Source: Hortaea werneckii (lineage: Eukaryota > Ascomycota > Dothideomycetes > Mycosphaerellales > Teratosphaeriaceae). Taken from it: 64,000 bases of DNA. Both the position numbers and the translations under genes were made by a program. The notes under the pieces were generated by a model. The model ran no database searches and had not been told where the DNA came from. It saw only the letters and a list, made by a program, of their open reading frames with translations. Numbering within the stretch: the stretch's first letter is position 1; every line of letters begins with the position of its first letter. This document shows positions 12,745 to 23,966 of this stretch, piece after piece. The stretch lies in the NCBI GenBank assembly GCA_037044905.1, contig JBAOKB010000176.1:1-64000 (forward strand). Reading direction: 5' to 3'.

Positions 12745-15092
12745 CTAGACCTCCTCAATCTCACCTTCCTCACTGCCAGATTGCAACGCTGGCGGCTCCT
12801 CTTTAAGCAGATGTTCAGCTTCGGCATCGCGTTTCGGACGCTAAAATTAATATCAGTATCAGAATCGCAATGACGGGACAGCTGCGCAATTATGGCAGAA
12901 CTTACCTTCTTATCCCGAGCCGTAGCGTTGCTGGTCTCGCTCTCCCTCCTCTTCCTCACCGATCCAGGACGTGAACCGACGGCGTCCTCATCACCGTAAT
13001 CCAGTGTGCGACCCTTGTCGCGGGGATCGGCGCGGGAGACGTAGTTGCGTTCCCTTTCCATCTCGCGCTCTCTGCGTTCACGGTCGTAGATACTCTCGGC
13101 GCGGTCCAGTCTTCTGCGATCGTCATAGGCGCGGTCATCGCGACGGTCACGAGGGGGTGGCGTGAGGCCGAAGCTCGCCTTACGGTATGATCGCTCCCGG
13201 GCCTCCTGAGCTCGGCGACGATCAGCCTCGTAGGCGTCGATTTCAGGGGTGCGGGTACGATGTCTGCGGTCGCGGTCGTCGCGTTCGCGGCGTGAACCAT
13301 TCCTCGCATCCCTTTCAGCTCTTCTAGCCCTCTCCCGCTCCATGTCTTCTTCTTTCTCCTTCAGTCTCTTCATGTGCTTCTCGAATGCACTCTTCCTGGC
13401 TTCCTCATCCTCCACATCGGCAAATTCGGGCTCTCGCTCGATTCTCACTCGAACCTCCTCCCATGTGTCTCCGAGTCTGACAGGCGGTTCAAGGTGCTTG
13501 ATGGCACTCCTCAGCGCATCGACCGCCTTGCGCTGTGCGCGCTCAGCGTGCGCCTTGTCATCTTCAGCTCTTCGGATCACCTTCTCCATCAGGCGATCGA
13601 AGATAAGCTGCATCTCGTCACTCGATACGTTGTTCATGCGTGGGTCGTTACCAACGATAGCCACGAAGTCCTGCAGAGTGTGTGAAGTCTTCATCTCCCA
13701 GCGCTGCTCTTCCAGCACATCAAGAGCAGTGTTGCGCTTGGTACGCAGCTTGCGCTCCTCGTCCTCTACCACATCCCAAAACATATCGAGAGGACCGGAG
13801 CCAGGGTTACCAAGGAGGGCCTGGTATCGTTCGTCGTCCTTAATAAGCGGATGAAAGTCCTTCCACTTAGTGCCAGCCTTAATGTGGCCTTCATTCAAGT
13901 GCTCAGCAAGCATGGCTTTGTAGGCCTCGCGTATCTTTCGCTCACGCCGAGTATGAAGACGCCTATCTTTCTGTTTCGCTTCGTGACGCGCACGATCGAG
14001 GTCTCGCATGTGACTGTCGAAGGCGGAGAGTAGGTCGACAGTGTTGAGGGAACGAAAGAGTTCGTTGGACGCGAATCGCTCGTTCTTCGTGATTGCCTCT
14101 TGCGCCTCACTCCACTTTGTGTCCGCATCCACGATCATCGCCTGCAGGAGCCCTTGAAGTTCCTGCATAGCCACTGTGTGCTTCTCCCTTTCCTCCTCCG
14201 CGTGCCTACGCTTGAGCTCGACAATGTACTCTTCGAAGAGGCTTCTGCGCTCGTCCTCGTCGCCGGCTTGCTTGAAAACCGCCTCTCGCTCAATCATGGG
14301 CCGTGCAGTCTTCCAACGCGTGTACTGCTTGATTTCATCATGAGTCTTCAGCATCTGCCTGAATTCCTCCCGCAGTCTCTCGCGCCTTTCTTTCTCTTTG
14401 CCCTTCTCCTGCGCACGGACTTCGAGACAGTATTTCTCAAACGCCTGGCGTCTCTCCTTCGGATCTTTAAGCGCACGGTATTCCTTGTCCTTGATCACCA
14501 ATCGCAGAGCATCCTCCCAGGCCGTATCAGGGGTGACATTGTTCCTCTTCAACAACTTGAAAAACGCGTCCTCTGCCTGCTCTGGGTTGGAATATTCCGG
14601 CTCGTCAGCTTTGGCCGGCATCGGTCCGCGGAACCCCGAGTTCTCCTGGGACCTTTCCCAGGGCGTCCCTCCGCCGCCACGCCTGTCGTCGAAGCTCGGC
14701 TTCTGAGGCAGGCTGTGGTCTCTCTCATCCCTTCTGCCCATGCGCCTGTCGCGAGGCGGCGCGTCAAAGTCATCTCCTCCGCCAAAGCCAGGTCTGCTTC
14801 CCGCGACAAACGATGGGCCAGTCGGAGCCGTGTTCTGCTGCTGTTTTAGGAAGGCCTCTGGCGGCTCCCAGCGGGTTTCCTTCGTGATCGCATTGTAGTA
14901 ATATGATTTGCCGCCATTGGCCTTAGCTTCTCGCCATGAAGCGTCGATGGTTGCTGGATCGGCGGACGGGGTAGCAGGGGTCGCCGGGACAGAGTCGAAA
15001 TCCTCTGGCTTGTCCCATCGGGTCTGTTTGGTCTGGGTGTTCCAATAGTAGACGCGGCCGTCGCCAGCCTTAGCCTCTTGCCAGACACTCAT
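12745..15092 (-). CDS. PRP40: Prp40 U1 snRNP-associated pre-mRNA splicing factor
   Basis: Two exons (12906-15092 and 12745-12840) give 760 residues. The start at 15092 is set by the WW domain beginning directly after it (MSVWQEAKAG); the frame stays open upstream to 15335, but that extension does not look like Prp40. Two WW domains lie at about 3-30 and 52-78, then a proline/glycine-rich linker, then serial FF domains in a highly charged helical region, then an RD/RE-rich tail. The last intron has donor GTAAGT and acceptor TTTAG; splicing it yields the acidic end SGSEEGEIEEV. Reading through the intron would give a spurious tail. Prp40 bridges U1 snRNP at the 5' splice site and branch-point proteins. 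Confidence 0.93.
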
Positions 15093-15442
15093 GGTTTCAG
15101 CAAGATGGTGATGAGGCTGGATGTGAAGCGATGGCGACTTCGCGACAGAGACGCCGCAGTGAACGCAAGGACTGAGGTGGTCGGTACAAGAAGCTGTCGA
15201 AGTTGCAGGTGTCTTTGAAAGATTCCGGAGCTTTGCTGCGCACTGACTTGAGCAGGGCTCGCTGGGGGCTTGGCAATCTGAAGCTTTGGATCGCGACCAA
15301 AGAGAAACAAGTACTTTCACATGTAAACAATCCAAACTCTTGCGCTGCCTGTCACTTGCTACAATAACAATCTGTAATCAGAGTTGCATCTTCTCCCCAC
15401 AGCTCAACGGGTAGCAGGACACTCCTGTAGTCTGAGAGGATC
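15093..15442. promoter_or_regulatory. Shared divergent promoter of PRP40 and LSM8
   Basis: Only 350 bp separate the ATG codons of PRP40 (minus) and LSM8 (plus). Both encode spliceosomal snRNP proteins (U1 and U6), so one bidirectional promoter may coordinate them. No clear TATA box is seen. Confidence 0.5.
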
Positions 15443-15817
15443 ATGTCGCTCAATGCCTATATGAACAGTAAGCCTACCCCCTCCACAGCTCTGACATGAA
15501 GCTGGCTTACAGTCCTGTCACAGTACTGACATGTCGAAACTGTAGAGAAGGTGTGCATCATCACGGTCGACGGACGCACACTTACTGGCACTCTGGTGTC
15601 ATGTGACCAAGTTACCAATCTCGTCATGAAAGACACCATAGAGAGGATTATCCGACCTGCCGACGATGAAGAAGCGAGTATGGAACAACCGCACGGCTTA
15701 TATCTGGTCAGAGGAGACAATGTGGTAGTCTGTGGGCTAGTCGACGAGGAGCTTGACAACAGCATTGACTGGACGAAGGTACGAGGCGAGGTAATCGGGA
15801 GCACGAAGCACGTATGA
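15443..15817 (+). CDS. LSM8: Lsm8, U6 snRNA-associated Sm-like protein
   Basis: Two exons (15443-15467 and 15546-15817) give 98 residues, a normal length for Lsm8. The protein opens with MSLNAYMNKKV and has Sm motif 1 (VDGRTLTGTL...DQVTNLVMKD) and Sm motif 2 (LYLVRGDNVVVCG). Lsm8 is the subunit that makes the heptameric Lsm2-8 ring nuclear; the ring binds the 3' U-tail of U6 snRNA and helps U4/U6 annealing. The first exon encodes only eight full codons. The intron is 78 nt with donor GTAAGC. It shares a divergent promoter with PRP40. Confidence 0.93.
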
Positions 15818-16371
15818 GCAGCGAGCAGGATAAGCAAAGTGAAAGCAGAATGAAGGAGGCATCATGGTGCACCCTCGGTGCCCGTCGGATCAAGAATGGG
15901 GAGAAAGCCGAGACGACAGGATTTTGCCAGGACCTACTGGCCGACGGTAATCCGCAATGCGGCTTAGGGACCCATGCGCAGCACTGTGGAAACGGACAAC
16001 AGCGTGAAGCCCGTCTCGCGCATCCGTACCAAAGCCTACTGTAGGTCCGGCCTACTTGCATCCATTACGGACATTCTCGATTCCCAGATACCAACAGGTG
16101 ATGGCTATCTACATGATCGCCTTCTTGGGAAAATTGCACTTCCAGAATAGGTCAGAGAGACGAGAAAGACTCCAATGTTGCGTGAGTCGTCCGGAGCTCC
16201 TGGCACTGGGTCTTTGTCGTGTCAATCTCATCGACATAGCTTCGCGGGCTGAAGATCACAGGGAGCTTTTTGATAGCAGCCGACATCTACAAAACGATCA
16301 CGGACCAAACTTGCATGTGGCGTGCATTCTACATTCATAAGTACAGTCTCATAGAGAATCCACAACGCAAC
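15818..16371. other. Intergenic, nothing seen
   Basis: Convergent spacer between LSM8 and the flavoenzyme gene. Open frames are short and lack domain signals. No RNA gene or repeat recognised. Confidence 0.5.
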
Positions 16372-17469
16372 CTAGTGTGTCCATTCGCCACCGTCTTTCT
16401 CTTGACCCTGGGCCACTTCAGTAATCTTGTCATTCGGCTCATTTGCTTCCCCATCGACACCCTTTGCTAATATCTCTTGCTCTTCTGCTACCAACTGCAT
16501 GTTGACACCTATTCCGGCCATAGTTCCGTGAAACATTGCGGTAGTAACCTGCTTGAACGGCGTTCCTGCATCCCCCGCGACAAAGACTCCTTTGATATTG
16601 GACTCTCCAAACGGCTCGTCACGCCTCAGCATCTCGTCCCCGAACGTGGCATCTCTCTGGACCTCAAGTCCCAAGTCTCTGGCGATATGAGCGGCATTTA
16701 GCTCCGTAGGTGGTTTGTCGAGAAGAAAGCCGACGTGCGCTGGCTCCTTCCCACCAACGAAGTGGACCTCCATACCTTCTCTATTGGGAAGGTGCTGGAA
16801 CCTCTCCACCTTCCTCTCATCCACAACAGCACCTTTCGCTTTCGCCATACTAAGCGCTTTGCGCGTCGCAGCATACTTCACCTCGAAGTTGCCGTTTGCG
16901 AAGATGGTGACCTGAGGGCATCCCATGTGGAAGAGCATACTAATACCGTGGAGTGTCATTGGCCCGCTGAACCCCAACACGCCGGCAGCAATATGTGCGC
17001 GTTCTAGCCCATCGCAGAATAGACACTGCGTTATATCCCTGCCCCAGCACTCACGATACCCCGGTATGGTTGTACGAAGGAGATCGCGAACCCCTGTGGC
17101 GAGGATCAGCCGTCGTCCGCGCCATGTCTCGCCCTCAGAGTCCACGATCTGGAAGCTATTCCCTCCGGCGGATTGAGTGGCAGAATTAACAGCACGATCG
17201 ATGAATTTGGTTGTGCCATAGGCACCTATCTCGTCCCGACCGGCTTGCCGTATCAGGGCTGGTGGCGCGTGATCACGGCTTAGGATGGTGTGTGCTCGGT
17301 GGGATGAATCGTTCCGGAATTCTGGCGTCGAGAAGACTGCTGCTGTTCTGTTGACGCGGCAGAGGGAGAGCGCGGCAGATAGACCGGCTGGCCCAGCACC
17401 GAGGATCAGTGCATCGAAGAGGTGATTGGGCTCAAGCTTGACCTTGGAATTTTGTACTGGAGGCATCAT
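16372..17469 (-). CDS. Thioredoxin-reductase-like FAD-dependent dithiol oxidoreductase
   Basis: Single exon of 365 residues from the first ATG at 17469. The N-terminal Rossmann motif GAGPAG lies at about 24-29. A redox CxxC (CLFCDG, about C149/C152) sits where thioredoxin reductases carry theirs. A second dinucleotide-fold region follows, and GVFVAGDAGTPF near the C-terminus is the FAD ribityl-binding motif. The CLFC form resembles the fungal GliT/HlmI-type dithiol oxidases more than housekeeping TrxR (CATC). The usual NADPH GxGxxA motif is replaced by GFSGPM, so NADPH use is doubtful. Genes around it are not secondary-metabolite genes, apart from a P450 4 kb away beyond IML2. The substrate cannot be told from sequence. 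Confidence 0.82.
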   Translation of the reverse strand: MMPPVQNSKVKLEPNHLFDALILGAGPAGLSAALSLCRVNRTAAVFSTPEFRNDSSHRAHTILSRDHAPPALIRQAGRDEIGAYGTTKFIDRAVNSATQSAGGNSFQIVDSEGETWRGRRLILATGVRDLLRTTIPGYRECWGRDITQCLFCDGLERAHIAAGVLGFSGPMTLHGISMLFHMGCPQVTIFANGNFEVKYAATRKALSMAKAKGAVVDERKVERFQHLPNREGMEVHFVGGKEPAHVGFLLDKPPTELNAAHIARDLGLEVQRDATFGDEMLRRDEPFGESNIKGVFVAGDAGTPFKQVTTAMFHGTMAGIGVNMQLVAEEQEILAKGVDGEANEPNDKITEVAQGQEKDGGEWTH

Positions 17470-18755
17470 GTACTCCTTGAGGGTAGGTGCACGTGTGGTG
17501 ATTGTTTTCACGGTAGACGTCGCTGGTCACTTTTTCATCTCTAGGAACAGCGTAAATCAGCGCAGGTATTGAATGTTCTTATACCATTTCGACACTGAAA
17601 TGTCTCCGAGATCGTCATTCAACAAGAGGCAAGGCATGTGAAAGCACAAAGACTCATAAGGCGAGACTGCAAAATGTTTCCGAGCAATACTAAACGTTAG
17701 AATCGGTGCGAACCAGATCCAGGTACGATTCTCGTCTGGAATGGGTGACATTACAGATGTCTCCGATGTCTGCGCACACAATAGCGGACGAAGTGGCGTG
17801 CTCACACAGAAAAGGCGAAACTCTGCGAAAAGTCTCCGGATATTGGTAAATTGGGGCGTTTATCTTAGACAATGGGTATTCAAGAGTGCATGATTTGAAA
17901 TAAGTATCTGTATCTCGGATGCTATAAAAGGGTGTTGAATCGGTTTGTCTTTCGACGCTGGCAAAGGTCGACATTGGGTAAGCTGAGGGAAATCGTCATT
18001 CGCCTCTGAATCGTACGTATTTCGTCGTGTTTACAAACCCTCTTCTGCCTTTTCAGTACATCGTTCAACCAGGTCACAAAGAAGAGACTCAAACCCTGGA
18101 ATCTCTCTTCGTAGTTTTCTAAATGCAAGGCTGCTTCGTGACATTCAACGACATGCTTCGATAGCTGTTCGCCTTTGGTCTTTACCATAAGCAGATCTGT
18201 TTTTTTTTTCTCTCTCTCTTTTGGTGGGCAGAACACCAAGACAATCCTTACAGTATAGCCATTTCGATGCAATTGGAACCGAAGTGCATAAACTTGCCGC
18301 TCTACTGTGTATATGAAACTATTGCACTACTGTACATACCTACTATGTATAGTACAGTCCGAACTCGATATAGGAATCTTTCGACTAGCAATACCGCTCT
18401 ATAACTATGATCTCCGTCAGCTTTTTTGTTCTATAGGCTACTGTATATCACCTTCGATTAGCAATACTCCATCTGTAGCAATGAGATATAACCAATTTTC
18501 ACGATTCCTATAGAAAGTTTAGACTGTAGTATGCATGCTGTGGAGGTCTTGAACAGCCTTAGTAAGCCCGTTGACGACCCAGATCCTTGCAGTGAATGAC
18601 GGCACCGGAAGCGGCCCACTCCAGTCGTGGCGCAGGTAACTATGGCTACTGTACTATGTATGTCACTGCAATGGTGCTTCTTCTACGTCCTTCTTGGACC
18701 CGTCCTCCTTGATATCCATTCTCATCCTTTTTCCGATCTCCTCTAGCCATCCAGT
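17470..18755. other. Intergenic, AT-richer, with a degenerate internal repeat
   Basis: Nearly 1.3 kb with no supported gene. Composition is more AT-rich than neighbours from about 18180 to 18540. Two segments near 18378-18412 and 18452-18490 look alike (both contain TAGCAATAC), with several C/T differences between them. The ATG of IML2 lies at its right end. Confidence 0.45.
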
Positions 18756-21018
18756 ATGGTGCGTCTTGGAAGCCTGCTCGGCGGCAAGGCTGGTTCGACT
18801 GCCAGCAAGTCGCTGACCGCGTTGGATGAACCACATGCCTGTACGATCTTTGCGAGTCTCACCTCTGCGTGATGGGTAGCTAATCTTACCCAGTAGAGGA
18901 CGCTCTCGCAAGCGCTGCATTGATCCTCAACGATGGTATGCGTAGCTCAGCCAAAGACCATGTGTCCTGCAACAAGCAGAATCTAACGGTTGCATAGATG
19001 TCGAGAAGGCAGAGGCGGAGCTCGCGAAGGGCACATCTCCATTTCACAAGCTAGGTCGAGCAACCGCGCTCTTCCTTCAGGCCGCTCTAGGATTCGAGAA
19101 GACTATCATGGAACAGGCAGCGACTCGCATTGCAGAAGCAGAAGAGGCGGCATCTGAGCACCAAAGACGAGCTATACGGGACCCTGCGTCTGCACATCAA
19201 AGCGCTATATATCCCCCAGGATCGGAATACGCATTGTGTCATGCCGAGACACAGCTCATGTCTGCTGTGGTAGCTGTACTGAACGAGAGTTTGACGGAAT
19301 CGCTGAAGGGGTTCTACAAGCTCAAAAAGGCTTTCAACACGCTTTACGAGATTAGCGAGGCGGAGCGAAGATATCTCGCATCTAGAGGCGAAGGCTGGTC
19401 TAGCTCTCAGTCCTCGTTGACAAGCTCAGCATCGAACGATAGTGGCGCTGCGGCTTCAAGCAGCTCTGAAACGCCCGGTCAGAGTTCTGGGGTCCTGACG
19501 CCGGGTACGCCTTCGAAGGACGACGCCGACTTGGACTTTGTAGACGCTGAGGAGGCTCGACAAAATCCCAAGACACCAGGCGAATATCAAGGGCACTTGG
19601 CTCCCCTTGACCTTGCTAATATAAAACTGGACGAAGCTGATGAAAAGCTAAAGGAGACGGAGCCGCCGGCATACAACCCTTCAGCCGAAGGAGGCAAGGC
19701 TACGACAAACGGACCAGTGGAAGAAGCTGATAGCTTTGACTTCCGTACTGTCACGTCAGATCCTATCGACCTTTTCATACATAGCGGCACATGCTTGTGC
19801 TATGGCTTGCTACAACTGCTTCTGAGCATGGTTCCCCCTGCTTTCGGAAAGCTTTTGTCGTTATTCTCATTCCGTGGCGATCGGGAAACGGGTTTCAGAA
19901 TGCTGTGGTCTGCGACCAGATTCAAACACAACATCAACGGCGGATTCGCGGGACTAATCACTCTTGGCTTCCACAATGGAGCGATAGCATTCTGCGACAT
20001 CATCACCAAAGACGCAATGCCTGTCACGAGGCTTAGAGGTCTTTTAGGTGAGATGCGCGAGTTGTATCCTCAGTCAAGACTATGGCTGCTAGAGGAGGCT
20101 AGAATGCTAGCTGCAGACCACAAACTTGAGAAAGCGGTTGATATCATGAGTCAAGGTGACAAGTCACCATTGAAACAGGTCGAGGCATTACGCACGTTCG
20201 AGAAGGCATTGAACCTGATGTACCTCCACCGCTACGAGGAGTGTGCAGAGACATTCGTCGCTTGTGTTGGCATGAACAACTGGTCGCCCGGCCTTTACTA
20301 CTACATTGCCGGGGCTTGTCATGTAGAGCTTTACCGCATACATAAGGACACTGACCCGGCTAAGGCTAAATATTCCGCCGCTAAAGCTGACAAGTATCTA
20401 AATGAGGTCACATCGCATACGGGCAAGAAGCGTTTCATGGCGCGCCAACTACCATTCGATGTCTTCGTGAATCGAAAGATCGCGAAGTGGCAACATCGAG
20501 CTCAGACGCGCAACATCAGCTTCATCGAGGCTGTCGGTGTCAGCCCCATTGTTGAAATGTCGTATTTCTGGTCTGGACCGCGACGAATGGGCGAGAAACA
20601 GCTTCTGAAGTCAATTGACCGCTTGGACTGGTCAGAAGCACAGTCTAATTGGCAGTCAGAGCCTGCGGACGAAAAAGCAGTTCTTTCTCTGCTCAAAGCG
20701 ACTTGTCTCCGTTTCCTTGGCCGCGTAGGCGATGCAAAGCAGGGCCTGAAGGATGGCGTTCTGTCACAAGATGCTGCTCAAATCAAGGCTTGCGACCACG
20801 CCGATAACTGGCCTCCTCCCGTGGGGCATTATGAAATGGCAGTGTGCTTATGGGATGAAGCTGGAGGTCAAGATGGTGACAAGCAAGCCCTCGAGAAGTG
20901 TAGCCAAGAGCTTCTGAAGGTCGAGCGGTGGGAGAGCTTTGACTTGGAAGCTAGAGTAGGATTAAAGGTGGCTACGGCGCGGCAGACGCTCCAGAAATGC
21001 GGTGTCAGTGGCGTGTAG
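18756..21018 (+). CDS. IML2: Iml2-family protein (mitochondrial outer membrane/inclusion-body clearance; TTC39 relative)
   Basis: Three exons (18756-18840, 18894-18935, 18998-21018) give 715 residues; donors GTACGA and GTATGC are used and all phases agree. The spliced N-terminus has a run of small residues followed by the conserved SPFHKLGRATALFLQAALGFE, and the body carries TPR-like helices with a long disordered S/T/E-rich insertion around residues 140-240. This is the DUF3808/Iml2 architecture. In yeast Iml2 is needed to clear inclusion bodies through lipid droplets and is found at mitochondria. A hydrophobic stretch (about 268-290) could contact membrane. Length agrees with the family. 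Confidence 0.85.
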
Positions 21019-21831
21019 GATGGGATGGCGATTAAGCAACTCGTCGTAGCGTGTGGGCAGGACGCCAAAGATCGAGCCAGGTCATGATCAATTAAGAGCT
21101 CTTTTGGTGTGCAAGACACAGCGGCTTTGACGGTACCTCCTGTATCCTGGTTAGGAAGTCTAACTGAAGATCTTCCAAACCCAAGCCGTTGCGAGTAGGC
21201 AGATGCACCGCAACGTACCGAATGTCCTCTGTTTCGCGCGGGTTGCACTCCATGCATTCTTCCCGCTGTGATATGTTGTGTGCTTCTGTCTTGGGTACGG
21301 GCTAGGGGGCAATAAAATCCCGTCCCCGTCCTGTTGTGCAAGTATGCTTGCCCAAGTGCGTACTAATACCTGTTTAGCGCTTACACTTTCTCCCTGCCTG
21401 GCCGACTACGTTACATTGACGTGTCGCTCAAAATCATGAACGTTGCTGCACTGTGACGCGTTCGCATTCTTCGCATTCTCGGGCGCTTTTAATGCTGAGG
21501 TGGTCGCAGCATAATCCAGAGTTATGCGAGTTATGCCGACGCTCGGATGCGTACGTGGACGTTGATGTGGGCGTACTCCGCACTCGTTCTTCGCACCTGC
21601 TGTATTCTGCAAGGAATAATAGCGGCCAGGCGTGCACCTGTGGAGTTGTAGTGCAATGCCGATCGTTAACTAGTGGTGATCGTAGGAAGTATAAAGCTCT
21701 GATCTCCTCCGCTTTCACACGTAAGATGCCTACTTTTTGTAAGCCTTGTACCTTACAACTCAACCGCTCCTAACCTCACTTGCTGGGCGAGATTAATCAC
21801 GCCTGATATCCTTCCCTCAGAACTACAGGCC
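21019..21831. other. Intergenic: IML2 3' flank and P450 promoter
   Basis: About 0.8 kb, tandem genes. Open frames here overlap one another and show no domain. No repeat or RNA gene recognised. Confidence 0.5.
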
Positions 21832-23531
21832 ATGTCACACGTCGAAGGACCGATCAGTGGGCTTCTCGAAAATCTAGACATCTATACAGCTGCTGTGACT
21901 TTTACTGCAGCTGCAGCCATCTACTATCTTGGAAAGGCAATATATGATGTCTACCTTGGACCGTTGTCCAAATTCCCTGGCCCAAAGATCAATGCCTGGT
22001 CCAGGATTCCATCTATCCTTACTCTGGTCAGAGGAGACGACAATCTCGATATTCCGCGGCTTCATCAGCAGTACGGGCCCATTGTGAGAATCACGCCAGA
22101 CAGCCTGTCCATGGCAGATGGGGCCGAGTCGTTCAAGCAGGTCTATGGTTTCCGCAAAGCAGGGCAACCAAAGCCGGTCAAGGACATAAAGTTCTACGGC
22201 AAGCCTCTCAATGGGGTCCACTCAGTCATCGGGGCCGATGATGCCGGCCACACTCGCCAGCGGAAGATTCTCTCGAATGCCTTTAGCGACAAGGCTCTTA
22301 AAGAGCAGACCCCGTTGTTGAAACGTTGGGTCGGTCTGATGAAGAAGAAGCTTGAGGAGCGTGCTGTAGCTGGCACCGAGACCGACATGCTCAAGATCTA
22401 TAATTGCACCACTTTCGACATTATGGGAGATCTCACCTTCGGCGAAGGGCTTAATATGGTAAGTCGAGGTGCGAGTATTTCGTCGACTACATATTGACTC
22501 AAGCCGATTTAGCTTGAAGACTCGGAGTACTCGCCATGGGTCAAAGCCATCTTCGGAGGCATCAAGAATGCCACGTTCTTCCGTGGGATTAAGCTCATAA
22601 ACGCATTGACCAGCTTTGTCGTGGAAGAGATCATATTCAAGTCAGAGGTTGCGCGCGAAAAGCAATTCGAGCATTGGAATTACTCCAAGGAGAGGGTCGA
22701 TCGCAGGCTGCAGAGCACCCCTGATAGACCTGACCTGTGGAGCCGCATTCTGGAGAAGAGCGATGGACCGGGCGGGCTGTCTCTAGAAGAGCATCACTCG
22801 AACGCGTCCCTGTTCATGATTGCTGGCACCGAAACGACCGCTACTGCGTTGTCAGGAACGACATTTTACCTCCTTCGCAACCCTAATTCGCTGGCCACCT
22901 TAACCAAGGAGATCCGGTCAGCTTTCCAAAGCTTCGATGATCTTGACCTAGATGTCCTGGCGAGGCAGAAGTATCTCATGGCTGTCCTCCAGGAAGGTCT
23001 CAGGATGTACCCGCCCGTCCCAACCACCCTTCCCCGTGTGGTGCCAGAAGGCGGCATGATTATCGATGGGAAGTTCGTCCCGGAAGGTACAACAATCGGC
23101 GTTCATCATCTCGCGACGTATCGCATGGAATCGCACTTCAAGAATGCGAACGAGTGGCACCCGGAACGCTGGCTTGGAGACCCGGAGTACAAGGACGATC
23201 ATCTCGACGCCTTGGAGCCGTTCAGTGTCGGCCCTCGCAATTGCCTTGGGAAGAGTGAGTTCACGCTCCTAATGGGCATAAGGATTAGGGGTAAGGCTAA
23301 CAACGTTATAGATCTGGCTTGGCATGAGATGAGACTGCTGCTGGCCACAGTAGTCCTGCACTTCGACCTAAAGCTTCTGCCACAATCTGAGAAGTGGAAC
23401 GAGCAGCATGTATACACTGTGAGTTGTAGCAGCCGAGTAAAAGTAGATTCCAGTCCAGGTCCGCTAATAAGGAGACACAGCTTTGGGAGAAGAAGCCCTT
23501 GTGGTGTTCATTGACTCCAGCCGCGGCCTAG
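21832..23531 (+). CDS. Cytochrome P450 monooxygenase
   Basis: Four exons (21832-22458, 22513-23254, 23312-23418, 23481-23531) give 508 residues. A hydrophobic N-terminal anchor (about 20-38) is followed by the hinge LSKFPGPK. The I-helix oxygen-activation motif AGTETT lies at about 313-318, the K-helix ExxR (EGLR) at about 370-373, and the heme loop FSVGPRNCLG has its cysteine near residue 453. An intron interrupts the codon just after the heme motif, as in many fungal P450s. The protein resembles the family that includes isotrichodermin C-15 hydroxylase-type enzymes. It should sit on the ER and use a P450 reductase. No polyketide, NRPS or terpene synthase is nearby, so a clustered pathway is not supported. 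Confidence 0.93.
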
Positions 23532-23966
23532 GAACGTGGCGAGGCACCAGAATATGGGACGAATCAAGTTACGATCCATAACCTGCTTATCGAACGAATT
23601 AAACGATTCATTTTGAAAATCTCATTGGAATTCTTACGGTTCAATAATTTGTTGAGATCTAACCAAAATCATCACATTCATCAAGATCTACTCTATGCTC
23701 ATCAAAACCAAAACCACCCTTTTTGGAAAAGAGCACTCGCTAACAAATGCAACTCCAACTCCAACTCCATCAGCCTGCGGACCATGTCGCTCGCAGGGTA
23801 TATCTCTATTTCTATGCCGTCACCAAGAAACATTCAGACGCCCCCTTCTATATCCCAAAACGCCTTCTCGTAAATGCATCTCACAAATCTGCATAGGCCT
23901 CGTGTCCCCCCATTCATGCATGAATTCCGCGAACATCGTCATACAGCCCAATCCCCTCTAACTGTC
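23532..23966. other. Intergenic convergent spacer, nothing seen
   Basis: 435 bp between the convergent P450 and HAD phosphatase genes. AT-rich in its first half; no gene, RNA or repeat recognised. Confidence 0.5.

Noticed and set aside
12745..12905. Uninterrupted extension of the PRP40 frame to 12720
   Set aside because: A GTAAGT donor and TTTAG acceptor restore the expected acidic C-terminus; the read-through tail is intron sequence.
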